DNA from: Pelagibacteraceae bacterium AG-422-N09 | GTDB lineage: Bacteria > Pseudomonadota > Alphaproteobacteria > Pelagibacterales > AG-422-B15 | Assembly: GCA_003213515.1 (NCBI GenBank) | Contig: QCMV01000001.1 | Location: 62,001 to 126,000 of the forward strand | Length of the DNA: 64,000 nucleotides | Direction of reading: 5' to 3' | In this document: in pieces, positions 17,877 through 30,125 of the stretch | How positions within the stretch are numbered: position 1 is the stretch's first letter | Layout: each line of letters starts with the position of its first letter | Translations under genes and position numbers: made by a program | Notes under the pieces: generated by a model | The model's database searches: none | Told to the model about the DNA's origin: nothing | Seen by the model: the letters and a program-made list of their open reading frames with translations, nothing else

Positions 17877-18626
17877 ATGACCGATGCAAAAGTTCAAAAC
17901 GCTCTGAAGCAGCTCAACCACCTAAAGATGAGTGGGGTGAATGAAAACATTGGAAATACGCCAAAAAATCGCTACGGAACTAAAAAATCATCGAAATCAA
18001 AAACTAGTGACAGCTCTATATCTGTTAATAACTCATCGATTGAGGATCAAAAAACTATCAACTCACTAGAATCTTTAGATTCATTGAAAGACTTCATGGC
18101 AAATTATGACAAATGTAAACTTCACGAAAGTGCAACGAATATGGTGTTTTCTGATGGAAACCCAAAATCAGAAATTATGCTTATTGGTGAAGCTCCTGGC
18201 CATGATGAGGATATTCAAGGAAAACCCTTTGTTGGTAGAAGCGGTAAACTCTTAGATAAAATGCTTGAGGCGATAAACCTTAATCGAGAAAAGGTATATA
18301 TTGCAAATATTGTACCTTGGAGACCTCCTAATAACAGACGGCCAACAGATGAAGAAATAGATATGTGTCTGCCAATGATTAAGAAACACATAGAGTTGAT
18401 TAATCCTAAGGCAATATTGCTATTAGGATCAACAGCGACTTATGCACTTATTAGAAATACTGAAGGAATAACAAAGATTAGGGGTAAATGGGTAGATATT
18501 GAAATTAATAAAAAACAATATCCCACCCTGCCCACTTTTCACCCTGCTTTTTTATTAAGGCAACCTGGACAAAAAAAATATTCATGGGAGGACTTAAAAA
18601 GTCTTAAGAAAAAAGTTGAGTCATAA
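17877..18626 (+). CDS. Family 4-type uracil-DNA glycosylase
   Basis: A 249-residue protein. Motif A GEAPGHDED and the following PFVGRSGKLLDKML are those of family 4 uracil-DNA glycosylases, as are the later RPPNNRRPT and HPAFLLRQP segments. The canonical four-cysteine [4Fe-4S] set looks incomplete: YDKCKL has only the second Cys of the usual CxxC, and PWRPP has Trp where many members have Cys. I believe this pattern is common in alphaproteobacterial members. It would excise uracil from DNA. I use the ATG at 17877 rather than the TTG two codons earlier. The N-terminal 70 residues are polar and probably disordered. Confidence 0.85.
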   Translation: MTDAKVQNALKQLNHLKMSGVNENIGNTPKNRYGTKKSSKSKTSDSSISVNNSSIEDQKTINSLESLDSLKDFMANYDKCKLHESATNMVFSDGNPKSEIMLIGEAPGHDEDIQGKPFVGRSGKLLDKMLEAINLNREKVYIANIVPWRPPNNRRPTDEEIDMCLPMIKKHIELINPKAILLLGSTATYALIRNTEGITKIRGKWVDIEINKKQYPTLPTFHPAFLLRQPGQKKYSWEDLKSLKKKVES

Positions 18627-19230
18627 TTTTAACGATCAAATCAATTTGTTGGATTTTGAAAAAAATTTTAATTGTCCAGTTGCTGGTGTTGATGAGGTAG
18701 GACGTGGCCCTTTAGCCGGACCAGTAGTGGCAGCAGCAGTAATTTTGGATAAAAACAACCTTCCTGCAGGTATTAGAGATTCAAAAAAAATATCAAAAAA
18801 TAAAAGAGAAATAATTGCAGAGAAAATTAGATTAAACAGTCATTATGCATATGGAGAGGCGTCAGTAGAAGAAATTGACAATTTAAATATTTTACAAGCT
18901 TCGTTACTTGCAATGAAAAGAGCTATTGAGTCTCTAAAAATAGTACCATCAATGTCTCTTATTGATGGAATATATACGCCTAAAGTTGATTTAACATGCA
19001 AACCAGTTGTTAAAGGTGACAGTAAATCAATTTCAATTGCTGCAGCTTCAATTCTAGCCAAAGTTTACAGAGATAAGATTATGACTAAGCTTGCTGAAAG
19101 ATATCCTGAATATTCATTTGAAAAAAATTCAGGATATGGAACAAAAGAGCACCTTTCGGCTCTGAAATCTCATGGAATTACCCCTATCCATCGAAAAAGT
19201 TTCAAACCCGTCTACAATATATTGAATTAA
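18616..19230 (+). CDS. rnhB: Ribonuclease HII
   Basis: About 204 residues with the RNase HII signature VDEVGRGPLAGPV carrying the catalytic Asp-Glu pair, a later SLIDGIY with Asp, and the C-terminal YPEYSFEKNSGYGTKEH. It cleaves RNA of DNA-RNA hybrids and misincorporated ribonucleotides. No ATG precedes the conserved region, so the start must be a TTG: at 18616 (overlapping the UDG stop by 11 bases) or at 18646. It precedes ccrM in the usual alphaproteobacterial order. Confidence 0.93.
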   Translation: MSHNFNDQINLLDFEKNFNCPVAGVDEVGRGPLAGPVVAAAVILDKNNLPAGIRDSKKISKNKREIIAEKIRLNSHYAYGEASVEEIDNLNILQASLLAMKRAIESLKIVPSMSLIDGIYTPKVDLTCKPVVKGDSKSISIAAASILAKVYRDKIMTKLAERYPEYSFEKNSGYGTKEHLSALKSHGITPIHRKSFKPVYNILN

Positions 19231-19250
19231 GAAAATAAATTAAGTTATTG

Positions 19251-21445
<2,195 letters not shown>

Positions 21446-21466
21446 TTTCGTGTTATTTTATTTTTT

Positions 21467-21934
21467 ATGTTTCATAAGAAATTAAGAGGCCCTCAAATAT
21501 TATCAAATCTTCTTCCAGAAGAAGCAAAGAAAATTCTTAAATCAAGAGGTTTTTCAGAGTTAGAACTCTTAGCAAATTGGGAGAGAATTGTAGGCAAAAA
21601 ATTTGCAAAATTAACCGTCCCTTTAAGGCTTAAAATAGGAAAGAGAAGTGAAAAAAATAATGGTAAATTAATTGTTAAAATTGATAGAAGTGTGGCTTTT
21701 GCGTTTGAGCACGAGCGAGAGAAAATAATTAAAAAAATTAATCTTTTTTTTGGCTATGCAGTGATCAACAAAGTTGAAATAATACAAGCATCAATTAAAG
21801 TTAAAAAAACAATTAAAATCAATAAATTAGAAAGTGATATTAAGAGCCAAAGTAAGAATTATGATGAACTAAAAAAATATCCTGATCTTAGAAGAAACTT
21901 TGAAAAAATCGCTTCAAAAATTTTAAAGTCCTAA
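21467..21934 (+). CDS. DUF721 (DciA-like) protein
   Basis: A 155-residue basic protein with the DUF721 pattern: an N-terminal LLPEEAKKILKSRGFSEL, WERIVG near residue 43 and a strand GKLIVKIDRSVAFAFEHERE. DciA-type proteins load the replicative helicase in bacteria lacking DnaC/DnaI. In alphaproteobacteria this gene sits between mutY and a dsbA-like gene, as here. The Lys-rich tail (after about 110) is probably flexible. Helicase loading is a family inference. Confidence 0.8.
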   Translation: MFHKKLRGPQILSNLLPEEAKKILKSRGFSELELLANWERIVGKKFAKLTVPLRLKIGKRSEKNNGKLIVKIDRSVAFAFEHEREKIIKKINLFFGYAVINKVEIIQASIKVKKTIKINKLESDIKSQSKNYDELKKYPDLRRNFEKIASKILKS

Positions 21935-22042
21935 TTCAAACAAAATTTTCTGCTACTCCAACAGAGTAATAAATCCTATTAAAATAAGGAAAAATTGAGT
22001 ATATTCAACATGTTGTATATATATAAAAAAAACAAGCAAAAT

Positions 22043-22672
22043 ATGGGTTTTAAATCTAATTTTTTATTCAGTACTAGTTTTATTGTATTTCTATTTGCGT
22101 TGATGTTTCCAATTAATGGATTGTATGCCAGCAGTACATTAAAGGGTATGCAGTTAGGTGATAGCGACGCACCAGTGAAAATTATTGAATATAGATCGCT
22201 CACTTGCAGTCATTGCGCAGACTTTAGTAATGACACCTTTACAGAAATTAAAGAAAATTATATCGATAAAGGTAAAGTGAATTTTGAATTGAGACCTTTC
22301 GCTCTCAATGCGATTGATCTTAACGCTTTTAAATTACTTCATTGTGTTGATGAAAATGATTTTTTTGCAATGGACAAAATTTTGTTTAAAGATCAAAAAA
22401 AATGGATTGTAACTAATCAGAGCGATAAAGTACTAGAAAACAGCACTAATGCACTTAAGAATTACGGGGCCCTATTCGGCGTATCTGAGGAGGCGTTTAA
22501 TAGCTGCATGGAAAATGAGAATATTACTGATTTTATACTGGAGCAGCGCATAGAGGGTGTTGAGGAGTATGATATATCTTCAACTCCAACTTTCATAATC
22601 AATGGTGAAATTTACGCAGGTAATATGTCGATTAATGAATTTGATGAAATAATTGAAAAAGAAATTAATTAA
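22043..22672 (+). CDS. DsbA-like periplasmic thiol oxidoreductase
   Basis: A 209-residue protein from the ATG at 22043. A TTG at 21995 would add 16 polar residues before the signal peptide. The signal is cleaved near LYA|SS. A thioredoxin-fold domain follows with active site CSHC at residues 55-58 and a cis-Pro region SSTPTFIING near the C-terminus. This places it with DsbA/DsbG/BdbD-like proteins acting in disulphide formation or isomerisation. Its stop overlaps the smc ATG by one base (TAATG). In alphaproteobacteria this DsbA-like protein regularly precedes smc. Confidence 0.88.
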   Translation: MGFKSNFLFSTSFIVFLFALMFPINGLYASSTLKGMQLGDSDAPVKIIEYRSLTCSHCADFSNDTFTEIKENYIDKGKVNFELRPFALNAIDLNAFKLLHCVDENDFFAMDKILFKDQKKWIVTNQSDKVLENSTNALKNYGALFGVSEEAFNSCMENENITDFILEQRIEGVEEYDISSTPTFIINGEIYAGNMSINEFDEIIEKEIN

Positions 22673-25263
22673 TGAAATTTAAAAAAATAAAAATTTTAGG
22701 TTTTAAATCATTTGTTGATCCTACTGAATTAGACATCGATGAGGGATTAACAGGCATAGTTGGTCCTAATGGATGTGGTAAATCAAATGTTGTTGAGTCC
22801 CTAAGATGGTGCATGGGAGAAACCTCTGCAAAAAGCATGAGGGGTTCAGGAATGGAAGATGTAATTTTTTCTGGTACATCAGATAGACCAGCAAGAAATA
22901 ATGCTGAAGTAACAATCTATCTTGATAATGAGGAAAGAAACGCGCCGTCTGAATTTAATGATCAAACTGAAATTCAAGTTAAAAGAAAAATAGAAGTTGA
23001 AAAGGGATCAGATTATAAAATTAATGGTAAAGACGTAAGAGCCAGAGATGTACAAAGATTATTTGCAGATTTATCTACAGGAGCTCATTCTCCATCCTTG
23101 ATCAGCCAAGGACGCGTAGGTTCATTAATAAATGCTAAACCTATAGATAGACGCTCGGTATTAGAAGAAGCGGCAGGAATATCTGGGTTACATTCGCGAA
23201 GACATGAAGCAGAGCTAAAATTGAAAGGCGCAGAAACTAATCTTCAAAGGGTTAAGGATTTGATGAAACAATTAAATAATCAAATCAATAGTCTTAAAAA
23301 ACAAGCTGAACAAGCTGAAACCTACCGCTCAGTATCGTCTGAAATTAACAAATTAGAGGGTATCGTTTTATTCCTAAAGTGGACATCTTTAAAAGAATCT
23401 TATGAAAAGTCAGATGATAATTTAAGATCAAGTGAGTCTCAAATCCAAAAATTTACGTTGCAGGTAACTCAGGCTACTAATGAACAATTAAGAGCCAATG
23501 AGAAAATTAAGCCTTTAAGAGATAAAGAGATTGAGTCTGCGGCAAAATTAAATCGTATTAATCTCGAGAGAGAGTCATTGGATCATGAGGAAGAACGAAT
23601 AAAAGAAGAAAAAAGAAATCTTGAAAACGTGATTCAACAAATAATCAGTGATAGTGAGAGGGAGCAGTTTCAAATGGAAGATGCTAAAAAAGACCTTGAT
23701 TTACTTAATGCAAGAAAAGATCTCTCTAATAACGAAGAGTTTCAAGAAATAAACAATAAAACAATTGATCAGCTTAAGTCAGAAAAGGATACTTTGGAAA
23801 CAGAGATTTCAAATCTTGAGCAACAAATAGAACAATATAATCAGATTAAAAATTCTAAAAGAGATGATTGGCAAGACACTTTGATTAAAGCAGAAAATTT
23901 AAAATCAAGGCAATCAACTTTAAAAGACGTAGAAGGTTATGATGATCCTGAGAAATGGACAAATATATTTAAAGAAAAATTTTACAATGACCTTGGTGAA
24001 ATCAGTGAGAAAGTGGATCAAGCAAGCAATATTTCAGATGAAGCTAAGGCAAATTATGACAGAGCAAGTAATGAGGCAAAAAATGCAGCAACATTATCAA
24101 TGGAATTAAGAGAAAAACTTAGACAAAAAGACGTTGAACAAAAACAAAGTGATTGGACATATGAATTTCAGAGATTGAACAAAACAATTAAGTCATCTCA
24201 AGAACAAATCGAAACATTGCAAAAAAGAAAAATAAAAACTGAGCAAGAGCTAGAGAAAATCTCTAATCGCCCAGAAGAAATTGCCCAGAGAAGAGGTCAA
24301 TTAATTGAAACAAAAGGCTTTGCAGAGACAGAAAGACAGTTTGCAGCTGATCGTTTAGCTGAAGCTGATAGTGAATTAAAAAAAATTGAGACTAATTTAA
24401 GAAAAGCCCAAAATGATCTCGCTAACATAAGAGAGTCTAAAGGAAGAACAGAAGCAACAAAAGAATTAGCTGAATCAAGATTAAAAGAATTAGAATACGA
24501 GTCAAAAGAGAAATTTAATTGTATTCCTAGTGAAATTGTAAATTCTCTCTCTATATCAGATGATCTTGAAACTATGAGAGCTAACCTCGAAAGAACTGAG
24601 ATGAGACTTGATCGACTTAAGCAGCAGCGTGAAACAATGGGTGCTGTGAATCTAAGGGCAGATTTGGAAACAAAAGAAATAGATGAAGAACTTGAAAAAA
24701 TGACCACTGAAAAAGAAGATTTAGAAAACGCAATCAAAAAAATGAGGGAGTCTATAGAAGATTTAAATAAAGAAGGTAGAACAAGACTGCTTGGAGCGTT
24801 TAAAACTGTAAACACACATTTCAAAGAAGTTTTTGTAAAATTATTTAACGGTGGAAAAGCGCACCTTGAACTTATAGACTCTGATGATCCACTTGAAGCA
24901 GGGCTTGAAATGATGGTAAGTCCACCAGGTAAAAAACTTCAGTCAATGTCATTGTTATCTGGTGGGGAACAGGCACTAACAGCATTATCTCTAATCTTTG
25001 CTGTATTTTTAACAAATCCTTCGCCAATTTGTGTACTTGATGAGGTTGATGCGCCACTGGATGATGCAAACGTCGATAGATTTTGTGGTCTTTTAGATGA
25101 CATTACAGAAAAAACGAATACCAAGTTCTTAATTATAACTCACCACGCGCTCACAATGTCGAGAATGGATAGATTGTTTGGAGTAACCATGGCTGAACGA
25201 GGCGTCAGTCAAATTGTCTCTGTAGATCTTAAAAAAGCTGAAGAGATTGGAGCTGTTGCCTAG
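22672..25263 (+). CDS. smc: Short SMC chromosome segregation ATPase, apparently hinge-less
   Basis: An 863-residue SMC protein with intact ATPase heads: Walker A GPNGCGKSN at 31-39, the SMC-specific LISQGRVG near 145, C-loop LLSGGEQAL near 762 and Walker B CVLDEVDAPLDD near 786. Standard bacterial SMCs are about 1150-1200 residues with a globular hinge of about 150 residues mid-way. Here the coiled coil runs from about 160 to 690, interrupted only by a short non-coil stretch around 410-445 (EGYDDPEKW). I find no hinge glycine motifs. The protein should still dimerise through its heads and coil. It heads directly into the Fo ATP synthase genes. Confidence 0.92.
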   Translation: MKFKKIKILGFKSFVDPTELDIDEGLTGIVGPNGCGKSNVVESLRWCMGETSAKSMRGSGMEDVIFSGTSDRPARNNAEVTIYLDNEERNAPSEFNDQTEIQVKRKIEVEKGSDYKINGKDVRARDVQRLFADLSTGAHSPSLISQGRVGSLINAKPIDRRSVLEEAAGISGLHSRRHEAELKLKGAETNLQRVKDLMKQLNNQINSLKKQAEQAETYRSVSSEINKLEGIVLFLKWTSLKESYEKSDDNLRSSESQIQKFTLQVTQATNEQLRANEKIKPLRDKEIESAAKLNRINLERESLDHEEERIKEEKRNLENVIQQIISDSEREQFQMEDAKKDLDLLNARKDLSNNEEFQEINNKTIDQLKSEKDTLETEISNLEQQIEQYNQIKNSKRDDWQDTLIKAENLKSRQSTLKDVEGYDDPEKWTNIFKEKFYNDLGEISEKVDQASNISDEAKANYDRASNEAKNAATLSMELREKLRQKDVEQKQSDWTYEFQRLNKTIKSSQEQIETLQKRKIKTEQELEKISNRPEEIAQRRGQLIETKGFAETERQFAADRLAEADSELKKIETNLRKAQNDLANIRESKGRTEATKELAESRLKELEYESKEKFNCIPSEIVNSLSISDDLETMRANLERTEMRLDRLKQQRETMGAVNLRADLETKEIDEELEKMTTEKEDLENAIKKMRESIEDLNKEGRTRLLGAFKTVNTHFKEVFVKLFNGGKAHLELIDSDDPLEAGLEMMVSPPGKKLQSMSLLSGGEQALTALSLIFAVFLTNPSPICVLDEVDAPLDDANVDRFCGLLDDITEKTNTKFLIITHHALTMSRMDRLFGVTMAERGVSQIVSVDLKKAEEIGAVA

Positions 25264-25273
25264 TATATTGAAG

Positions 25274-25546
25274 ATGAATAATGATGCTAATTCTCTTGAA
25301 AATAGAATAAAAAAAGCAAAAGAAGGCCAGTCTATTAAAGAGGCTAAAGCCCCCAAACCATTCGGTAAAATCATGAAAGTAGTGGTTGAAATTGTCGCAG
25401 CAATGGCTGTTGGACTAGGAATTGGTTTGCTGATTGACAATTATTTTAATACAAGACCCATCTTCACATTAATTTTCTTTCTCTTAGGTAGTGCAGCAGG
25501 AATTCTTAACGTTTTTAGGGTTGCAAAAAGTCTTCAAAATAACTAA
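25274..25546 (+). CDS. atpI: ATP synthase subunit I / AtpZ-AtpI-like
   Basis: A 90-residue protein from the ATG at 25274, 10 bases after the smc stop. It has a charged N-terminus, then two membrane helices (about 35-56 and 62-82) with the VGLGIGLLID pattern typical of alphaproteobacterial AtpI. It is thought to help c-ring assembly or Mg transport for the synthase; it is not essential for catalysis. The frame is also open upstream to 25247, inside smc, but that gives no better start. Confidence 0.85.
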   Translation: MNNDANSLENRIKKAKEGQSIKEAKAPKPFGKIMKVVVEIVAAMAVGLGIGLLIDNYFNTRPIFTLIFFLLGSAAGILNVFRVAKSLQNN

Positions 25547-25557
25547 AAAATACATCG

Positions 25558-26549
<992 letters not shown>

Positions 26550-26554
26550 GAAAA

Positions 26555-27106
26555 GTGAAAATCTTATTAAAAGCTTTTCTATTAACTGCGCCAATTAATT
26601 TTGTATATGCTGCAGAGGGCCAGAAATCTGCTGGTCTTCCGCAGATGGATATTGCGACATTTCCATCTCAATTATTTTGGCTTGTAATTACGTTTTCACT
26701 TTTATACCTGTTTATGTGGAAATTTGTAATACCAAGGTTAGGCGCAACAATTGAAGAAAGAAGAGATAAGATTTCAAATGACATCAATGATGCTGATAAT
26801 CTTAATACAGAAGCGACTGATATATTAAAAAAATATGATGAGCAAATGGCAAGTGCATCACAAGAGTCAAATGAGATTATCACTAATTCTAAAAAAGCAA
26901 TGCTTGATCATTTAGAAACGCTTAAAAAAGAAAATGAAGAAAAAGTTAACTCCCTAATCTCTGAGTCTCAGTCTAAAATAAAAGCTCAAGAAGAAAAATC
27001 TAAGATTGAAATTAGAAATGCAACGTTAGATACCGTTAAAGCTATTGTATCAAGATATATTGAAAATATTCCTTCAGATGAGGAAATAAATAAGAGATTA
27101 AACTAA
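26555..27106 (+). CDS. ATP synthase Fo subunit b'
   Basis: A 183-residue protein starting with GTG at 26555, five bases after atpE. It has an N-terminal signal-like segment (ends VYAAEG), then a second membrane helix (FWLVITFSLLYLFMWKFVIP) and a long charged coiled coil. Alphaproteobacteria and cyanobacteria have paired b and b' subunits forming the peripheral stalk; the gene order here (c, b', b) fits. The motif PRLGATIEERRDKI after the helix is typical. Confidence 0.93.
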   Translation: MKILLKAFLLTAPINFVYAAEGQKSAGLPQMDIATFPSQLFWLVITFSLLYLFMWKFVIPRLGATIEERRDKISNDINDADNLNTEATDILKKYDEQMASASQESNEIITNSKKAMLDHLETLKKENEEKVNSLISESQSKIKAQEEKSKIEIRNATLDTVKAIVSRYIENIPSDEEINKRLN

Positions 27107-27122
27107 TGCTAGGAACTATTTA

Positions 27123-27617
27123 ATGTCATCATTCTTTTCAGATCCATCGTCTTGGGTATTAGTAGCTTTTATAATATTTGTCATAATTGCGCTTGTAATT
27201 AAAGCGCCATCAATGATTGCGAAACTTCTTGATGGTGAAATTGATAAAATCAAATCTGAGTTAGATAATGCCCGAAAATTAAAAGAAGAAGCGAATTCTC
27301 TTTTAGCCGATTACGAGAGAAAGGTTCAGTCTGCTGATGAGGAAGCAAAAGCAATTATTGATCAAGCAAAGGAAATTGCAAAGAATCACGAAGAAGAGTC
27401 AAAGTTAAAAGCAGAAGAATTTATTAAAAGAGCCGAACAGCAAGCCATAGAAAAGATATCAAGGGCTGAAAAAATGGCTATATCAAAAGTTAATGACGAG
27501 ATTGTAAATAACTCAGTAAATATTGCTGAGAAAATTATCTTAGAAAACATCAACGACCAAAGTGCAGATAAGCTTGTAAAACAATCAATCGATCAAATAA
27601 GTAAACTTAAGGTATAA
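27123..27617 (+). CDS. atpF: ATP synthase Fo subunit b
   Basis: A 164-residue protein with one N-terminal membrane helix (about 10-28) and a long charged coiled coil (LLDGEIDKIKSELDNARKLK onward). It pairs with b' to form the stator stalk linking Fo to F1. It is the last gene of the Fo operon, 16 bases after b'. A 40-base gap then separates it from thrB. Confidence 0.95.
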   Translation: MSSFFSDPSSWVLVAFIIFVIIALVIKAPSMIAKLLDGEIDKIKSELDNARKLKEEANSLLADYERKVQSADEEAKAIIDQAKEIAKNHEEESKLKAEEFIKRAEQQAIEKISRAEKMAISKVNDEIVNNSVNIAEKIILENINDQSADKLVKQSIDQISKLKV

Positions 27618-27657
27618 TTTATTATTTATATCTCTCTTTCTAAGCTATAAATAAATT

Positions 27658-28620
27658 ATGGCAGTCTATACGCACATATCTAGAGAAGAACTGGATCTTT
27701 TTACTGATCACTATAGTATTGAAAATGTTCTTGAATTTTCAGGTATAAAAGGTGGAACTTCTAATTCAAATTATTTACTAAAGACTCTAGAAAAAAATTA
27801 CATACTTACCATTTTTGAAGAAAGAACAAATCAAGATAATCTTCAATTCTTTTTTGATCTAATGAATCATTTGAATAAAAACAATGTAAAGTGCCCTGAG
27901 GTAATACAAGATAAAAAAGGAAATTATTCAAACTCAATTCAAAATAAGAAAGCTGTAATCACATCGTTCTTAAAAGGTAGGTCAATAGATCAAATTAAAC
28001 CAATACACTGTGCGTCTTTAGGCTCCACTATCGCAAGAATGCATAAAGAATCAGCTAGACTTGAAATGACTAGAGAAAATGAACTTGGATTTGTAAACCT
28101 CAACAGCTTAATTCAAACTTTAAAAAATTTTGACGATAATATTAACGCGCAGGTAATCGATTTGATCAATGAAGAATATACTTTCCTATCTGGAAACCTT
28201 GGTCATAGTTTACCTTCAGGTATAATTCATGCAGATCTTTTTCCAGATAATATTTTTTTTGAAGGTAATGAAGTTACAGGTATAATAGATTTTTATTTTG
28301 CATGCACCGATTATTATGCTTACGAAATTGCCATCTGTCTAAATGCATGGTGTTTTGAGCCAAATAATAACGAATTCAATCCAACAAAAGCAAAACATTT
28401 ATTGGGCAGTTACAATCAGTTGCGAGAATTTTCAGAGGAAGAAAAGAAAGCTTTACCTCTTCTTACAAGAGCATCATCTCTAAGGTATCTACTAACTCGT
28501 TTAATCGACTACTATTCGCATGATGATAATGAACTGATCCTTAAAAAGGACCCTAATGAGTATCTCACTAAACTCCAATTTCACCAATCCGTTAAAAAAG
28601 TAGGCGAATATGGCCTCTAA
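27658..28620 (+). CDS. thrB: Homoserine kinase (APH-fold, type II)
   Basis: A 320-residue kinase of the aminoglycoside phosphotransferase fold. KGGTSNSNYLL near residue 31 is the phosphate-binding region, and the catalytic loop is IIHADLFPDNIFF (HxDLxxxN) near 195, followed by IIDFYFA. It is similar to the alphaproteobacterial ThrB that phosphorylates homoserine, feeding threonine synthase, whose gene lies at 30125-31510 on the other strand. The gene overlaps rnhA by 11 bases. Confidence 0.9.
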   Translation: MAVYTHISREELDLFTDHYSIENVLEFSGIKGGTSNSNYLLKTLEKNYILTIFEERTNQDNLQFFFDLMNHLNKNNVKCPEVIQDKKGNYSNSIQNKKAVITSFLKGRSIDQIKPIHCASLGSTIARMHKESARLEMTRENELGFVNLNSLIQTLKNFDDNINAQVIDLINEEYTFLSGNLGHSLPSGIIHADLFPDNIFFEGNEVTGIIDFYFACTDYYAYEIAICLNAWCFEPNNNEFNPTKAKHLLGSYNQLREFSEEEKKALPLLTRASSLRYLLTRLIDYYSHDDNELILKKDPNEYLTKLQFHQSVKKVGEYGL

Positions 28621-29044
28621 AAAGGTTGTTATGTACACCGATGGAGCTTGCTCAGGCAATCCGGGCAATGGAGGTTGGGGAGCTTACATTGAAATTGATG
28701 AAAAGAAAATTGAGTTAAGTGGATCTGAAAATAACACCACAAATAACAGAATGGAATTAAAAGCAGTTATTTATGCTTTAGATTATCTTAATGAAAAAAG
28801 AGACATAATAATTTTCACTGACTCAAAGTATGTCATGCAAGGTATTCAGGAGTGGATAAAAAAATGGAAAACCAATGATTGGAAGACTGCACAAAAAAAA
28901 GACGTAAAAAATAAAGATCTTTGGGTTGAATTAGACAATTTGACCGATAAACACTCGATAAAATGGGAGTGGGTGAAAGGTCATTCAGGTGATTACGGAA
29001 ATGAAATTGCTGATAAACTGGCGGTCGCTCAGATAAAAAGATAA
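28610..29044 (+). CDS. rnhA: Ribonuclease HI
   Basis: A 144-residue protein of standard RNase HI length. Catalytic residues are visible in YTDGACSGNPG (Asp), RMELKAVIYAL (Glu), FTDSKYVMQGI (Asp) and NEIADKLA (Asp). It degrades the RNA strand of RNA-DNA hybrids. The thrB-rnhA-peroxiredoxin arrangement is common in alphaproteobacteria. With rnhB at 18616, both RNase H types are within 10 kb. Confidence 0.96.
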   Translation: MASKKVVMYTDGACSGNPGNGGWGAYIEIDEKKIELSGSENNTTNNRMELKAVIYALDYLNEKRDIIIFTDSKYVMQGIQEWIKKWKTNDWKTAQKKDVKNKDLWVELDNLTDKHSIKWEWVKGHSGDYGNEIADKLAVAQIKR

Positions 29045-29045
29045 A

Positions 29046-29531
29046 TTATAGTAAATCCATCATTTTATTCGCTCCACTTACATCAACTTTACCACCATCA
29101 ACTTCGACAAAAAACATTTCAATAATTCCATCATTGACAAGTAGTGAGCATCTTTTTGTCTTGATCGATGTTCCAAATGTATCGGGATAGTCTGTACCTA
29201 ATGATTTTGCAAACTCAGCCTTACTATCTGATAAAAATTTTATTTTTCCATTTGATCCAGACATTTCCTCCCATGCTGACATAGTAAATATGTCGTTAGT
29301 TGCAAAACATACTATTTCATCAACAGCTTTTTCTCTAATTTTGTCGGCATTCTCTATAAAGCCAGGCAAATGATTTCGAGCACATGTTGGTGTGAATGCA
29401 CCTGGTACACCAAAGATTACTATTTTTTTCCCTTTGCAGAAGTCCAATATCTTTAATGGTTGTGGACCTTTGTCCTTATCCATAAAAACTAAAGTTTCAT
29501 TTGGTAATTCATTTCCAATTAAATCTGACAT
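29046..29531 (-). CDS. Peroxiredoxin (Prx5 type)
   Basis: A 161-residue thioredoxin-fold peroxidase. The peroxidatic Cys50 lies in GVPGAFTPTCARNHLPGF, diagnostic of the Prx5/AhpE-like group that uses glutaredoxin or thioredoxin. Cys75 (EIVC) and Cys128 (KRCSLLVND) are other candidates for resolving thiols. It reduces hydrogen peroxide and alkyl peroxides in the cytoplasm. It converges on rnhA with one base between stops and follows a RimJ-like gene by 18 bases. Confidence 0.92.
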   Translation of the reverse strand: MSDLIGNELPNETLVFMDKDKGPQPLKILDFCKGKKIVIFGVPGAFTPTCARNHLPGFIENADKIREKAVDEIVCFATNDIFTMSAWEEMSGSNGKIKFLSDSKAEFAKSLGTDYPDTFGTSIKTKRCSLLVNDGIIEMFFVEVDGGKVDVSGANKMMDLL

Positions 29532-29549
29532 TTGACGACCATACTAAAT

Positions 29550-30125
29550 TTATTCCTTAATACAAGATAAAAGTAAGTGGTCCTCCCACTTGCCATTGAT
29601 TTTCAAATACTGTCTTACTAATCCTTCAATGCAGAAATTATTTTTTTCAAGTGTCTTTAAAGAACGCTCATTCCTTGGTAGGCACGCTGCCTCTACTCTA
29701 TGTAAATTCAACTCATCAAAAATAAATTCTTTGATAAGTTTTATTGATTCACTCATTAAACCTTTACCCATCTTAGTTTCACAAATCCAATACCCAATTG
29801 AGCAAGATTGAACTACACCTCTTTGAACATTATTTATATTAATTTCGCCAATCAAATTATTATTATTTTTTTCAAATATCAGAAAGGAATATGCATTGTC
29901 ATCTAATGCAAGTTTTTCAAAATATCTTACTCTTTTTACAAATGAACTTCTTTCAAGTTCATTTGGTGACCATGTAGGTTCCCACGGTTTTAAATATCTT
30001 TTATTTTTTTCTTTTAATGAAGACCATGATTTCCAGTCTTTATAATCAGGAGGTCTTAGGATGACGTTTTCACCTTTCCTCTCAAATGTTATCTTTTTTG
30101 GATAATAAGTTGTTAAAAATGACAC
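29550..30125 (-). CDS. RimJ-like GNAT N-acetyltransferase
   Basis: A 191-residue GNAT protein with the RimJ/RimL layout: an N-terminal ILRPPDYKDWKSW, LKPWEPTW near residue 46, IGEININNVQRG, and the acetyl-CoA motif region GYWICETKMGKGLMSE near 124-138. Family members acetylate N-termini of ribosomal proteins. The start codon is GTG at 30125 and shares one base with the thrC stop (TAGTG). Confidence 0.85.
   Translation of the reverse strand: MSFLTTYYPKKITFERKGENVILRPPDYKDWKSWSSLKEKNKRYLKPWEPTWSPNELERSSFVKRVRYFEKLALDDNAYSFLIFEKNNNNLIGEININNVQRGVVQSCSIGYWICETKMGKGLMSESIKLIKEFIFDELNLHRVEAACLPRNERSLKTLEKNNFCIEGLVRQYLKINGKWEDHLLLSCIKE

Noticed and set aside
19226..19248. Possible CtrA site (TTAA pair) upstream of ccrM.
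   Set aside because: The two TTAA half-sites are separated by nine bases instead of seven, so it does not fit the consensus.
24297..24824. 175-codon antisense open frame inside smc, rich in Ser and Leu.
   Set aside because: It is the mirror of Lys/Glu-rich coiled-coil codons, low complexity, with no ribosome site or recognisable domain.
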